Below are positions 31,310-42,245 of a DNA stretch of 64,000 nt, piece after piece (positions within the stretch are counted from its first letter, which is position 1; every line of letters begins with the position of its first letter). The notes beneath the pieces were generated by a model. The model ran no database searches. It was not told where the DNA came from and saw only the letters and a list, made by a program, of their open reading frames with translations. The position numbers were made by a program, and so were the translations under genes. Source of the DNA: Glandiceps talaboti (taxonomy: Eukaryota; Hemichordata; Enteropneusta; Spengelidae); NCBI RefSeq assembly GCF_964340395.1, contig NC_135564.1, positions 8,985,361-9,049,360 of the forward strand, given 5' to 3'.

Positions 31310-31508
31310 GAGACCTAATATAATAATAAACGAACAGCAAAAAATGTCTGTTTTTGCACCCCCAAAAAATTAATTTTTTCAAATGTTTTCATAATTTTGT
31401 CTAAAGCATATGCCATTAGAAGATAAATGTAAGTTGTTTGGATAGTGTACATTACTCAATATGCTATTAAATGGGAACAAGAATCGTATAATAAAATATT
31501 TAGACATC
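31310..31508. other. no gene seen
   Basis: A-rich spacer. Confidence 0.4.
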
Positions 31509-31908
31509 TTAAAATTGGATGAGGAGTGGGGTATTTATTTTGGATTTTAAATTTACAAAACAATTTTACCATGATTTCCTACTTGGAAAGTTAATGCAAA
31601 ACAACATTGACAAAGTCTGTGTTTGTAACTCAGTGCATTACAAAAAGCTAAAAAAAAAAAAATTATGTAAAAAAAGCTAAAAAGAAATATGTAAAAGATT
31701 TGTTGTTATATGGTACATACACATGAGACAGTAACAAAGATTTTACATATTTTTTTAATCTTTTGCAATGTATTGGGTTACAAACACAGACTTCGTAGAT
31801 GTTGTTTCACATTGATTTTTTTGCGTAGGAAGCCATGATATAAAATTGTTTTATAAATTAAAAATCCGAAATAAATACTCAATCCTCATCCATATGACCA
31901 CTTTTAAT
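31509..31908. mobile_element. family D long palindrome, copy 2
   Basis: TTAAAATTGGATGAGGAGTG at the left and ATCCTCATCCATATGACCAC / TTTTAA at the right. The centre is expanded by a duplicated AAAAAGCTAAAAA segment. It lies 22 bp from copy 3. Confidence 0.82.
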
Positions 31909-31930
31909 AATCATTATACAATGTAGAATG

Positions 31931-32292
31931 TTAAAGTGGTCATATTGATGAGGATTGGGTATTTATTTTGGATTTTTAATTTATAAAACAATTCTATCAT
32001 AGCTTCCTACTTGAAAAATCAATGTGAAACAACATAGACCAAGTCCATGTTTGTAACTCAGTACATTGCAAAAAGCTAAAAAATGTGTAAAATGTTTGTT
32101 ATTGTACATACAATAACAAAGATTTTACACACTTTTCAGTCTTCTGCCATTATTGAGTTACATTTTCAATGACTTGGCATACCGGTATGTTGTGTCACAT
32201 TGATTTTTCAAGTAGGAAGCCATGAAAAAATTGTTTTATCAATTAAAAAATCCAAAATAAATACCCAATCCTCATCCATATGGCCACTTTAA
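31931..32292. mobile_element. family D long palindrome, copy 3, TTAA at both ends
   Basis: Runs from TTAAAGTGGTCATATTGATG to CATCCATATGGCCACTTTAA, 362 bp. TTAA at each terminus would fit a piggyBac-type target duplication, or simply be part of the inverted repeat. Arms of about 170 bp, enough for a long double-stranded RNA if transcribed. Confidence 0.85.
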
Positions 32293-33083
32293 CACTAATA
32301 ACAGAATATTAACTGTATTTAAAACAACTTTCCTCATTTGGAACATTTCAATTAATTTTTGAATTAATCACCATTTAGGTTATAGCTAAATGCCATAATA
32401 TCCCGAAATCTGACTTGTGACATTTCAGCATTGACCTTGAAAGGATTTCCCTACATATTTGTTTCAGCAACTGGTTTGTCCCTGTGTGACAGTGGAAAGT
32501 ATCCCTTATAGTGCTTTGACATTTCAATCAAGCCATTGTGTGGAAAGGTGACTGAGTGTGTAGGCGGTTCGGATCCTGCCTAAATGCTAGTGGAAGTTGT
32601 TTAGCTTGATGTCGTGGTGGCTTGGTAGACTCTGCTCGGCTATGCACTGCCAGTTGACATTTTGCTGTAGATAATAGACCTTTTCTGCTGACATTTGGTT
32701 TTCTAAAGTATTTGGTTTGTTAATTTGTTAGTGTTCTGTGTTGGCAGATGGCATCCTGTAGTTGTGATGGGTGAGGCTCATGTACTGTACAGGTTGGTTG
32801 TCTTTTTGATATTCTATCCTTTCTTACAGGAATTTACAGTTCGTCGTATTGTTAGTGTTGTGAAAATGATATTCTCTAAAGTTTGTTTTGTTTTAATCAT
32901 ATTCATAACTGGTAATTTGTCGGTTTTCAAAACGTAGGTATACATATTGACACAGTAGCACTTTTTTTTTTTTCTTTTTTTTTCTTTTTTTTTCCCGGAG
33001 CACATTCTACATGTAGGTTGTGAATTGTGAATCCGTAAACTTTCATTGTTGATGTTTTGGCATGACAATATCAAGAATCATTG
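32293..33083. other. no firm gene; poly-T tract
   Basis: GGCGGTTCGGATCCTGCC near 32561 recalls a pol III box B, but no box A is seen. T-rich tract 32961-32995. The 70-codon plus frame 32725-32937 is hydrophobic and unsupported. Confidence 0.3.
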
Positions 33084-33240
33084 TTTTTTGTTAAGCAGGT
33101 TTGGAGTCTACCTGAGTTTCTCTTAATATTAGGGTTCCCCAGCTAAATTGCGATAAAACATATACGACACTACTTGTACTTATATGCCAGTTTTACCATG
33201 TTTCTTACTTCCTGTTACCATGGTTCCCCAACCTTAGCAA
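33084..33240 (+). mobile_element. family G repeat, copy 3
   Basis: TTGTTAAGCAGG core, then ATGCCAGTTTTACCATG and CTGTTACCATGGTTCCCCAA, CTTAGCAAAACC. It shows the uninterrupted junction that is split in copy 2. Confidence 0.65.
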
Positions 33241-33469
33241 AACCACTTCGAATAAAATGAAGAAAATATGAAATAAATGACCAACCATGATGAATATGAT
33301 TTGAAAATAACATAATATGTTTGATGTGAAACTATCAGAAAGAGGAGAACAAAAACTTTCAAAACCATGTGGTTGGCATAGACATAGTCTAGCGCTATCC
33401 GTCATCGAATCTTTCAGGTGTTAGAGACCACGTTGGCATCAAGAAGGTGAAGAAAAAAAATAACAATTG
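33241..33469. other. no gene seen
   Basis: Short spacer; minus frame unsupported. Confidence 0.35.
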
Positions 33470-33790
33470 TGTGTTTCCAGTTAAACATAGCCTCAGAAAA
33501 TAGGGTAGGTGGGTTGGGGGATTTTATTTGATTTGATTTTATCTGTTTACTTGTCTTTATTTTTGAAAAATGTTGCTTCGACCTAAAAACAAATAAAATG
33601 TTGGTTAGATACCCCTTTTGTGATAGTCCGGATGAAATATGTACAGACATTACTGTGGAAAGAAAACAGACATGCATGAAGGTCAGGAAGACAAAGAAAT
33701 TCTTATCTTTTTGTTTTAAATGTTTAAGAAAAATGTCTAGGGTCAGAGGCTTAAACTAGAGTCGGTCAGGTTATCTGAAACATAATTCAT
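33470..33790 (-). mobile_element. diverged family C-like element, reverse
   Basis: Reverse of the 30360-30775 pattern: AATAGGGTAGGTGGGTTGGG at one end, AGAGTCGGTCAGGTTATCTG / AAAC at the other. Confidence 0.55.
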
Positions 33791-34359
33791 TTTATTTGGC
33801 CTACATAGGCATAGTACAACTGTAAAGAAGAACATATTTTTTTCCACCTTTTCGTCTTTTTTCTTAGATGTATATTTGCACATTTTTTTGTGGATTTTAA
33901 GGCAGCAATCATGTTAATAGTGCGAACAAAAGGCAAACATTACCTGATTACATCACAGACTACATGTACTTTCCCAGAGCACTAAAGATACATATATACA
34001 CATGTAAATATGCAAATACTGGCCTTGTGTCTGTGAAACCTTACTTGTGATCAAGATAACATCGGTAATTGTATTTGGTGGTTTCCTGGACATCACTGAT
34101 TTATTATCGGGATTTCTACAAGGTGTATTTCCGGTGTGTTTATGCATTGAAATCACGTACTTGTATAAGCTAATAGTCATGTTCACACTTACGTCACCAG
34201 TCCAATGTTGTGTGTGTAGTCACCCACTTCTTTTAGCCAGAAAACAATGATTTTTCTAATTGTATTATATTGTCTTTTCAAGGATTGAGTGAAAAGGTTT
34301 ACATGTAATGTTCTCTTCATTAATTATGTTTTCATCACAGGCACTTGGTTCCCATGATA
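33791..34359. other. no firm gene; both strands open
   Basis: At 33953-34250 both strands hold open frames. The minus one ends at a fair donor (ATCACAA/GTAAGG, near 34043), the plus one is hydrophobic (ITSVIVFGGFLDITDLLSG). I cannot choose, and neither is recognised. Confidence 0.25.
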
Positions 34360-34592
34360 TGTATCAGAATGTTTCTATCAGAATACAATAAAATGTCGAT
34401 AATATCGATAATGTTGTCGTATTTAGCCAACTGTATATGAAAGGGGTAAAATTACACTTGTTTTTGTGATCGCACAAGTTCACTCACTGCGAAGAAGAGA
34501 TAAGGTTTGCAACAGAACACAATTACTGTACGGCAACATGAACTTTCAACCGACCATTTTATTCAGCAAACATTACGAAAATTTTACCTTCC
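34360..34592 (+). mobile_element. family E foldback, half copy
   Basis: One arm and the loop of the palindrome at 36753-37160: ATCAGAATACAATAAAATGT, AACTGTATATGAAAGGGGTA, AAATTACACTTGTTTTTGTG, then AACTTTCAACCGACCATTTT. The second arm is absent. Confidence 0.75.
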
Positions 34593-34704
34593 ATCACATC
34601 CTAGCTCCCAAATTTAATAAACTTCTGATAAATCGTGTTGTTGTTACAATCGGACCATGCCTACCAAAGATATCAACCAATGCCATGTAGGAGAATTGGA
34701 GCAA

Positions 34705-34859
34705 ATAAATTTTTTCTAACTACCTTCCCAGAACGTGATTGGATATCGATGTTTACGTGGTAAATGGAGAGAGCCACTATCGGCCATAAAATGTGCTGCT
34801 GTTACTGGTTACATAAGGTCTAGGGATAATATGCAAAATAGGTAGTTAGAAAAATTTAT
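34705..34859. mobile_element. 155-bp MITE
   Basis: Terminal inverted repeats ATAAATTTTTTCTAACTACC and GGTAGTTAGAAAAATTTAT (19-20 bp, one length difference). The inside is G+C-richer than the flanks. Single copy in this window. Confidence 0.75.
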
Positions 34860-34912
34860 CAGTGAAATTGGGGGTATCATCACCTCATAGTACCGTTTCT
34901 TAAGAGCTATCA

Positions 34913-34970
34913 GGGCTCGAAATTAACTTCTTTCTTTGGTAGTCCCAGTGGGCTAACAATTTCAGAAATT
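34913..34970 (-). mobile_element. family B end fragment
   Basis: GGGCTCGAAATTAACTTCTT, CTTTGGTAGTCCCAGTGGGC and AACAATTTCAGAAA are the reversed right end of family B. It runs straight into the next minisatellite. Confidence 0.7.
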
Positions 34971-35215
34971 TAGTCAAGTTGCCCAGAAATAACCAAATAT
35001 GGTCATGTACAATGTAACCAAGTTAGTCAAGTTGCCCAGAAATAACCAAATATGGTCATGTACAATGTAACCAAGTTAGGGTTAAGTTGCCCAGAAATAA
35101 CCAAATATGGTCATGTACAATGTAACCAAGTTAGTCAAGTTGCCCAGAAATAACCAAATATGGTCATGTACAATGTCACAAAAGTTTACATTTAATAGCC
35201 CAGAAATAACAAGTA
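34971..35215. repeat. 53-bp minisatellite
   Basis: About 4.5 units of GCCCAGAAATAACCAAATAT, GGTCATGTACAATGTAACCA, AGTTAGTCAAGTT; one unit is 2 bp longer. It starts at the edge of the family B fragment. Confidence 0.93.
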
Positions 35216-35983
35216 CAGTCATTCTCAATAAACAAAAGTGTAAATTTTAAAGTGAGTCAGACCCAGGAATAATAATTAGTGACATTTCAAAATTAATGTC
35301 TATGCACCGGTATCAATCATCACATCAAGTTATCTTTGCTATGTTTTTCTAAAAAGAAAAAATCAAATAAACGTGACTTGACAACATTCGAAATTAGAAT
35401 ACCAAAACATGGAATTATTTGTATTGTAAATAAAAGATAGCAAAATCCTAGTTCAAAGAATCCAAATTAAAATGGAAAGATCAATTGCAATGAATGTGTA
35501 TTATGATTTGCAATTGCCAAGAGATGGTCTATTTTTAGACTGCAGTGATTTGAATGATAGATTTTTATGGTTTCAATTGAGTATCTAGACAGTACAAGTC
35601 AACAATGAACACCCAAAGAAGACATTTGAAGATTACCATAGCAACTCTACAATTGGGCTATCCATTGGGGAACTGTCTCCTAATATTGTAGAGATAATGA
35701 TATTGTTGTTTTGTGACAATCACAAACTCTGTCAATTGGCCTGAATTTAAGCTGACTGCGTAGTACTTGTATTACAAATACAAAATGTAGTAAAAGAGAG
35801 ACAAAATAAATTCAAAGTTCTCGAAATTAATATCATATTTATCTAAGGAAAGGATAATGTGATTGATAACATGATTTACTTAATGTTTAACATGTGTTTC
35901 TTGATATCTTACATGCACATGTAGTTCTTCAGTGCTTTGTGTGACAAGATCCTTGAAAATCTCAGAAATTATCTTCAACTTTG

Positions 35984-35984
<1 letters not shown>
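35216..35984. other. no gene seen
   Basis: A+T-rich DNA. Confidence 0.4.
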
Positions 35985-36015
<31 letters not shown>

Positions 36016-36071
36016 GTCAGTCAATCAATCAATCAGTCAATCAATCAATCAGTCAATCAGTCAGTCAATAG

Positions 36072-36106
<35 letters not shown>

Positions 36107-36126
36107 GTCAATCAGTCAGTCAATAG

Positions 36127-36181
<55 letters not shown>
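35985..36181. repeat. (AATC)n with CAGT variants
   Basis: About 49 tetranucleotides, with a partly duplicated higher-order block (TCAATCAGTCAGTCAATAGT occurs twice). Translations of SINQ repeats are artefacts. Confidence 0.96.
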
Positions 36182-36187
<6 letters not shown>

Positions 36188-36280
36188 CTGTATGGTGCCA
36201 AGTCCAATAGCCATAATGTTCTATGGTGCTGAACAGGAACAAAAAATTCCGGAAATTGCCGAAGTTGTTTATGTATTTCA

Positions 36281-36288
36281 TGACGTCA
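36281..36288. promoter_or_regulatory. CRE palindrome upstream of a candidate first exon
   Basis: TGACGTCA, 22 bp upstream of the ATG at 36310 and followed by CACAACCGG, so it could be a promoter site of the P2X7-like exon. Functional status is inferred. Confidence 0.35.
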
Positions 36289-36309
36289 CAACCGGTACGA
36301 ACTTCAAAT

Positions 36310-36569
36310 ATGTCCGATTACATAACATGGGATAGCCATTCTAGTGGAACCACGTTCAACTATTTAGAAGTCAAAATTGACAATGACAACAATAAATGCA
36401 GTACTAGTGATGACAAAGATGATGCGGTAGTGGGGGATGCTTGTATTGCACCATTTCTATATGATCCACTACCAAAACCATGACTACAGCCAAACAGCAA
36501 TCCCCAGCTGCAGACATGCATAATGGTTGTTGACGATGTTATTGTCGACAGACTAAATAATACTGACTG
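36310..36569 (+). pseudogene. first exon of a P2X7-like domain family gene, one stop
   Basis: ATG at 36310 opens MSDYITWDSHSSGTTFNYLE, then an acidic low-complexity stretch (STSDDKDDAVVGD), PFLYDPLPKP, an in-frame TGA at 36481-36483, and in the same frame ...VDDVIVDRLNNTDW with the W codon split at a GTAAGT donor (36570). In the invertebrate proteins annotated as P2X purinoceptor 7-like, an acidic N-terminus carries PY-x-FEP, and RL-x-NTDW precedes the cysteine-rich C-C domain (recalled, not searched). The conserved order on both sides of one stop suggests a recently disabled exon, or a sequencing error. No cysteine-rich exon was found downstream in this window. Confidence 0.42.
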
Positions 36570-36752
36570 GTAAGTTATGATAATAAAAAGTAGATATTTA
36601 AAATTAGCAGATGAGGGAAAACATTGGGTCAAAATTTCGAAAGTGGTTGTCCCATTGAGATCGTAACACCGTAACAGTAGTACTATTTAGTTGGGTTATA
36701 ATCGACTTTACTGACTACCTGACTACACAATATGTGTACGCTGACATGTGTT
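36570..36752. other. no gene seen; putative intron start
   Basis: Begins with GTAAGT. Nothing further before the family E palindrome. Confidence 0.3.
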
Positions 36753-37160
36753 TGAACCACAGGAATTTATTTCTTGAGTTATGTCTCAGAATATTTCTAT
36801 CAGAATACAATAAAATGTTGATAATATCGTTAATATTGTCATATTTAGCCAACTATATATGAAAGGGGTAAAATTACACTTGTTTGTGTGATCGCACAGG
36901 TTCACTCACCACGAAAGAAGACAGACCGCCATTAGTATATAGTACCATACATAAACATGAACTTTCAACCGACCGTTGTAGTGGGCAAACATTTTGAACA
37001 TTTTACCTTCTGTCCCTTTTCACAGAAACAAGTGTAATTTTACCCCTTTCATATATAGTTGGCTAAATATGTCAATATTAACGATATTATCAACATTTTA
37101 TTGTATTCTGATAGAAATATTCTGAGACATAACTCGGGAAACAAATGCCTGTGGTTTGAA
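36753..37160. mobile_element. family E foldback, full copy
   Basis: Arms 36753-36885 and 37026-37160 are inverted copies (GAATATTTCTATCAGAATAC / GTATTCTGATAGAAATATTC), loop about 140 bp including ACTTTCAACCGACCGTTGTA. It lies in the putative intron after the P2X7-like exon. Confidence 0.82.
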
Positions 37161-37934
37161 CCACCATTCGTATATATATTTTCAACTGCTCTCAACCTTA
37201 CGAACAATGCATTAAATTTTGCATTTATAAATGACTGGTCTTCATTCACTGACAAGGAAACCAAAGTCATACAATAAGGTCATGAATATGTCTAAAAGGA
37301 AGTGCACTGTAATACGTGTGAAAAGTACCGTAGTACGTATGAGCGTGTTTCGTTTTTGTTGTTCATCCAAGTAGTGGGCCGTTACGAAGACGTTGCTATC
37401 GCAAGTAAAAATTCCCATTATGTGGTACCAGCTCGTAATGTTATACTAGTATGTTCTTTGAAAGTGTAATTTATGTTTCTTATCTGGTAAAACAACTTTC
37501 AATTCAACATTAGGACTCGTAATCACAGCCAACAAAAGAAACTTCATTGCTAGTGCCGTAATACATGTATGTAGTACACCATGCACGAGGACACAACATG
37601 TTATAATTCATGATTGTTTTTCGTGAGTTTGAGAGCTGTGCAGTACTAAGACATCATTGAAAACGTTTGAAAACTTATCCTCTGTATGTTGAAAAGAAGC
37701 AGGCTGATTAGAACTCCCAAATCTTTTGTGAGAAAATCAGTGTAGACTCAATCGTTGACGTTCAAGCATGGTTAAAAAACATGGACACCACGATCGTGTT
37801 CCGGTTGTGACACAATTTTCCGAAGACTCCCGGAGCAAAATGCTCATCGCAGATTTCCAAAAAAATCAATTTTTCATTATTAATATCGTAGTTTTGTCAA
37901 AAATGTCATACAAATCTTTAATCACCCATGAAAA
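37161..37934. other. no firm gene
   Basis: A short frame from 37768 (MVKKHGHHDRVPVVTQFSED) is protein-like with a good start context but has no splice donor and runs into the antisense of the LINE fragment. Confidence 0.28.
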
Positions 37935-38270
37935 CTACATCATTTGGAGGCAAAAAGTCGGAAAAATTGGAAACCTATTTACATACACTTTAAGAATGCT
38001 TGTCATGTTTCTTACTTTTCTTGACACCATGTACTTCAGTTTTTCATTGTCTGGCAAATCAGAGTAATCATTTTCAAAATCAAAATGTACATTCTGAAGA
38101 TCATTATATAAACTGCATTTCAAAAGAAAATGTACGTCATTTTCGACATGATTACAAAAGGTACACATTTTGTCAGATATTGGTTTACCTCTGTAACGTC
38201 CAGTCTCTATAAGCAGTAATACACCTGAGCTGAACTGAGCCATGAAAGACCGTTGAATATGTACATGTAG
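37935..38270 (-). pseudogene. LINE C-terminal fragment with zinc knuckle
   Basis: On the minus strand VHIQRSFMAQFSSGVLLL, IETGRYRGKPISDKMCTFCN and HVENDVHFLLKCSLYNDL follow the pattern at the end of many non-LTR reverse transcriptases: a QFR-SG block, ETGR[YF], then a C-x2-C-x7-H-x4-C knuckle, then LY-DL. It differs clearly from the L1/Tx1 element at 24135-25880 (different spacing and motif order), so a second LINE clade is present. Stops bound it on both sides; everything upstream, including the catalytic core, is missing. Confidence 0.7.
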
Positions 38271-38536
38271 TTTGATTACGTAAATTTAACATACAAGGAT
38301 GCTGGTAATGACTTTTGAGGTATGAACAGATGTGTACAGTGACACATACTGAAGATTGTGTGGCTCCTAGATAGTAAGTATTGGGAAGGGACAGAGGGAG
38401 ATGTCCATCTATTGGACTCTGTTAATAGCCATATATCTGAGAATGACATGCATTGAATGGGTTGGTGGAGATTATGTGGCTGTTCCAGTTAGTAATTATG
38501 GGGAAAGGGACTGTTCTCATGTGAAGACTTGTTTCT
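38271..38536. other. no gene seen
   Basis: Spacer of ordinary A+T-rich sequence. Confidence 0.35.
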
Positions 38537-38768
38537 CCAAGATTCAAAGTATATCATTTTTTCAATAATGATATTCATCACTCGGCTTCTCGACTCTCGC
38601 ATTGATTCTGATTCAATATTCGAAGTATATCATTTTACAATAACAATTATTCATCACTCAGCCTCTCGACTCTCGCAGTGATTCTCTGATTCAAGATTCA
38701 AAGTATATCATTTTTCAATAATGATATTCATCACTCGGCTTCTCGACTCTCACATTGATTCTGATAAT
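38537..38768. repeat. three-copy tandem repeat, ~77 bp
   Basis: Units of GATTCAAAGTATATCATTTT, CAATAATGATATTCATCACT, CGGCTTCTCGACTCTCGCAT, TGATTCTGAT; the middle unit is the most diverged. Confidence 0.92.
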
Positions 38769-39475
38769 GTTTAAGAATGGCTGTCATATTAGATTACTTT
38801 ACTCATCTCAGTTCTTCTAAATGTCAAGTTCCACGAACTCCTGTGCCCACTGACTTCTCTGATTTCAAATATAAAGTTCAACTTTTATTGATTTTATACA
38901 AAAAAAAACAGTGTCTGTTTCATAGTACATGTAGCTTGGTGACTTAACAAAGCTATATACAATATTGAATATTTGTGTGTATAACTACCGCAAATTGTAT
39001 TTCAAGATTGGCTGGAGGTTTTGGCCATCAGGTTAGCCATTGGCACATTTCGATTATTGTTAATGTTATGCAAATTGTACAGATAACACAAGAGGACACA
39101 CATCTGGAAGTTTTCTGCCGACTATAACGAAGACAAGCAGGAAAGAAAAAATGAATTCTCTTTTTTTTTTACTCCCCCTTGTTTCAGTGTTACAGGTTTT
39201 ATAGCAAAACATCGTTTCATGCCAAATTAAGTAAATGAAAATTTACAAAAATAGGGGGAAAATTTAGCTGCAAATTGAAAATAATGAGGCTAGTGTTTTG
39301 CCAGAGGGAGTTTGCTGCATTTGCAGTGATTTCACCCACACGTTAGAACTTAAAGACAGCTTTACCATACACCCACTCATACAAATTATTAATACGAAAA
39401 TAAAAGGTAGATTTGCAGCTTTGGTTCAACTTGTGTCGTGACTGGTTTGTAGCTGTTTACAGAAGTAAAACTTAC
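38769..39475. other. no gene seen
   Basis: A+T-rich DNA downstream (minus sense) of the next candidate exon. Confidence 0.35.
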
Positions 39476-39543
39476 GTTTGAAATGAAGCCTAAATTATAA
39501 TCCTGTCTGTAGCCAGTGTATTGGAATACATCATACTGTGTCA
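39476..39543 (-). CDS. candidate internal exon with both splice sites
   Basis: On the minus strand CCGTCTCCCCAACAG/TG is a good acceptor and TTCAAAC/GTAAGT a strong donor. The 68-nt block between them reads TQYDVFQYTGYRQDYNLGFI then SN, phase 1 in and 0 out. Without splicing at the acceptor, the upstream frame starts MYNFIVLIVTISLNS, a signal-peptide-like segment, so it might also be a first exon extending to about 39601. The aromatic-rich sequence suggests an extracellular or beta-rich protein, but I do not recognise it. Confidence 0.42.
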
Positions 39544-40747
39544 CTGTTGGGGAGACGGAGTTTAAAGATATTGTAACTATCAAAACAATAAAATTGTACA
39601 CGATTGTTTCTGACCTATATCGTTACAGTGGAATGTAGAGTAAGTTAGAGTAAGTTATTGTAAGTTATTGAATGAAAGCAATTACTTTACATAATATTGG
39701 CTTTTGTGTGGATGCCAACATGGTCTCTAATTAACTTGAGAGTGGTGGTGTAAATCCTAACGATACCGATACCGATACCGTATAGGAGCAAGACTATATT
39801 GGCTTGGGAGTGTACTTGAATTAAAGTGGTGCAAGCCAAGTTTGTAAGTTTTTAAGTCAAGTGAAAATACTTAAAATTAAAACCTTAATTAAACTATTCT
39901 AGTATAATGTTAATTTCGATGTTGGACTTCTGTTTCATTGCAAATGTATTTTCACTTTGTTAGAACAGTTGATTACATAGGGGAAATCTCTCCAATATTT
40001 TTTGATAGATAGGTATGATAAATTACATCATCAATTAGTTTAAGAGTTATATCATTATACCAGGTTGACTTCAGTCAATTGCAAGTGGTGGTCAAGTATG
40101 CTTTGAACAGTAAGTAGAATATTTTAAATACTTTTCAAATACATAGCAGAGATTTCGCCCCCAAAACATATAAACTCAGCTTGCACCCCTTTAAGTTAAG
40201 GGGTGAATAGTGAACACAGCTGTTAGTGTGTAATGACTTTAAAATATACTGTAAATCATATTCATTGACAGAATATCCAGTGACAAACGTTTTCAAGATA
40301 ACTATGGTAACAGCAACGGAAAGCCATCACTGTGAATGAAAACTCATGTAAAACACAAAAGAAAACTGCCTGATCCTTCCAAAATATAGACTTATCCATT
40401 CCTAAAGTTGCTGATGTTGTCCAAATGATTGAGAGTTAAAAAGTGGTCTTACTATATTCTTAGTATGTGTAATAACATTTTACTTCCTGCTAGAGGGTCA
40501 AAACAGAACAAAATAAGAAGATCAATTAATTCTCGTGTGTGTAGTATGTGTTGATCAAGAAATTGAATGATTATTATTTTTAGGAGGGCCCTACATGTAG
40601 ATGGTACAGTTGTATTTCAGGTAACGCGAATTCAAAATTGGTGTCTTTTTTGATTATTTTACTGCAGAAGTGTTATTTTGGTATTCTGTACGTGTACACG
40701 ATACACGGCATATACTCAAGTGACGAAAACACAAACCTATTTTTATG
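39544..40747. other. no gene seen
   Basis: Includes a GTAAGTTA triplication (39640-39670) and ATACCG repeated about 3.5 times (39760-39781). Confidence 0.35.
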
Positions 40748-41140
40748 TAGTCTAGTTCCTGACGGACCGTATTCAATACTACGTTAACTTCACACTTAAA
40801 CCGTCTAGTCAAGCCCTTGACTTAAGGCGTTAATTGTGAATCAACCCCATGGTGAACGAATCGCGAACGGCACATGTCAGTAGTAATCCATCACAAATTT
40901 GGAGCTGTCATTGCTCATTAATATTCATTTGATACAGCTGTTTTGAGTATGTCCAACCAGGACTCCACCTCCAGTCTGTTTAAACTAAAATCACGTGGGG
41001 ATGTGACGACATCATCATGTTTATATGAACGCTGTAGGTGGGCACACAGAATTCTGTGCGAGAGTCACAGGCTTGACTAGATAAGTGTGAAGTTCATGTA
41101 GTACGGAATACGGGAATACGGTCCGTCAGGAACTAGACTA
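40748..41140. mobile_element. 393-bp TIR element
   Basis: Long terminal inverted repeats: TAGTCTAGTTCCTGACGGAC / GTCCGTCAGGAACTAGACTA, perfect over the outer ~27 bp, then AACTTCACACTTA and CTAGTCAAGCC blocks mirrored, about 70 bp in all. The inside is relatively CpG-rich and non-coding. Single copy in this window. Confidence 0.85.
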
Positions 41141-41884
41141 ATTTTAGAGTCACATGACAGTTGAAAAAAAATGTAGTCAATGTTTCATTGCAGTGACAAT
41201 TTACTCTTTAAGTCGAAATTATCATTATGCAATTTCTCCTTTTATTTTGATAATTTTTTGTACCCCGTAAGCATAAATGTACTCCTATGTATAATGGTTA
41301 TGATTATGTAAATGTCAGAAGTTTAGCTTAGCAGTAACCCTAGTAACCATATGTTGATAAATTCTATAAAAGTGACCCTGTCACATTTCCCCCTTAGTTT
41401 GAACGTTGTGAAATTATCAGCTGTCCTGTAAAGAGATCTTGTATTATAGATAAGTGTGGGAGTTTACAAATGTCACGTTACATTTTCATTTCAAACATCA
41501 CAGACTATAAACTTTGATAAAAGAAAAAAAAAGGATGAAATATCATAGTAGAAACAGCTGCAAGAAGTGACAAAATGTGTGGTGATGACATTTCACCCAA
41601 TTTGATTCGTGAAAAAAGATTTTCTCATGGCTGACATTTATAAAAGCAATGTTCCTCTAATCTTTCGTTTTAAAGATTACGGTTGTGTTTTTTTTTCTTT
41701 TAATCCCATCTGACACAAAAGTTAATGTTACAACTAGTATTGACAATATTAATGCAGGTGAACCACTAAATTCTGTTCACAAAAGATGAGAGTACATCAT
41801 AACCTAGCGGTAGTGTAGACGGTATCTGTTGACTTTGAATCTTGGTCAACACCTCTAGCGAAATCCATTTTATAGCACAACTGA
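41141..41884. other. no gene seen; X-box
   Basis: GTAACCCTAGTAAC at 41334-41347 is an exact RFX X-box (GTNRCC-NN-RGYAAC). Otherwise nothing recognised. Confidence 0.35.
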
Positions 41885-42245
41885 TTAGGATTAAAAATGT
41901 GTCTTTATGGTCAAAGATCTTTAATTCCAAAACTACCAAGCAGATTAGGCTGAAATTTGGTTGGAATGTTCTTAGTGGTGTTTAGAGTAAGAATTATTGA
42001 TGACATGATGATCACATCACTGATATGCAAATTAGGGTAAAACATGTCTTTTTGGTCAAAAATCTATATTTCCAAAATAATTGAGCAGATTGGGTTGAAA
42101 TTTGATGGGAATCTTCTTAGTGATGTGTAGATTAAGAATTGTTCATAACATGATGATCCCATCAGTGATATGCAAATTAGGGCTAAAGATTTGTCTTTTT
42201 GGTCGAAAAATCTAGAATTCCAAAACTACTGAAATTTAATGGGGA
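41885..42245. repeat. ~146-bp tandem repeat, 2.5 copies
   Basis: Units begin GTCTTTTTGGTCAAAAATCT, continue GGTTGAAATTTGATGGGAAT and end GATATGCAAATTAGGG. About 80 per cent identical by eye. Confidence 0.85.

Noticed and set aside
32561-32580. Second tRNA or SINE (GGTTCGGATCC)
   Set aside because: Only a box B-like word; no box A at the right distance.
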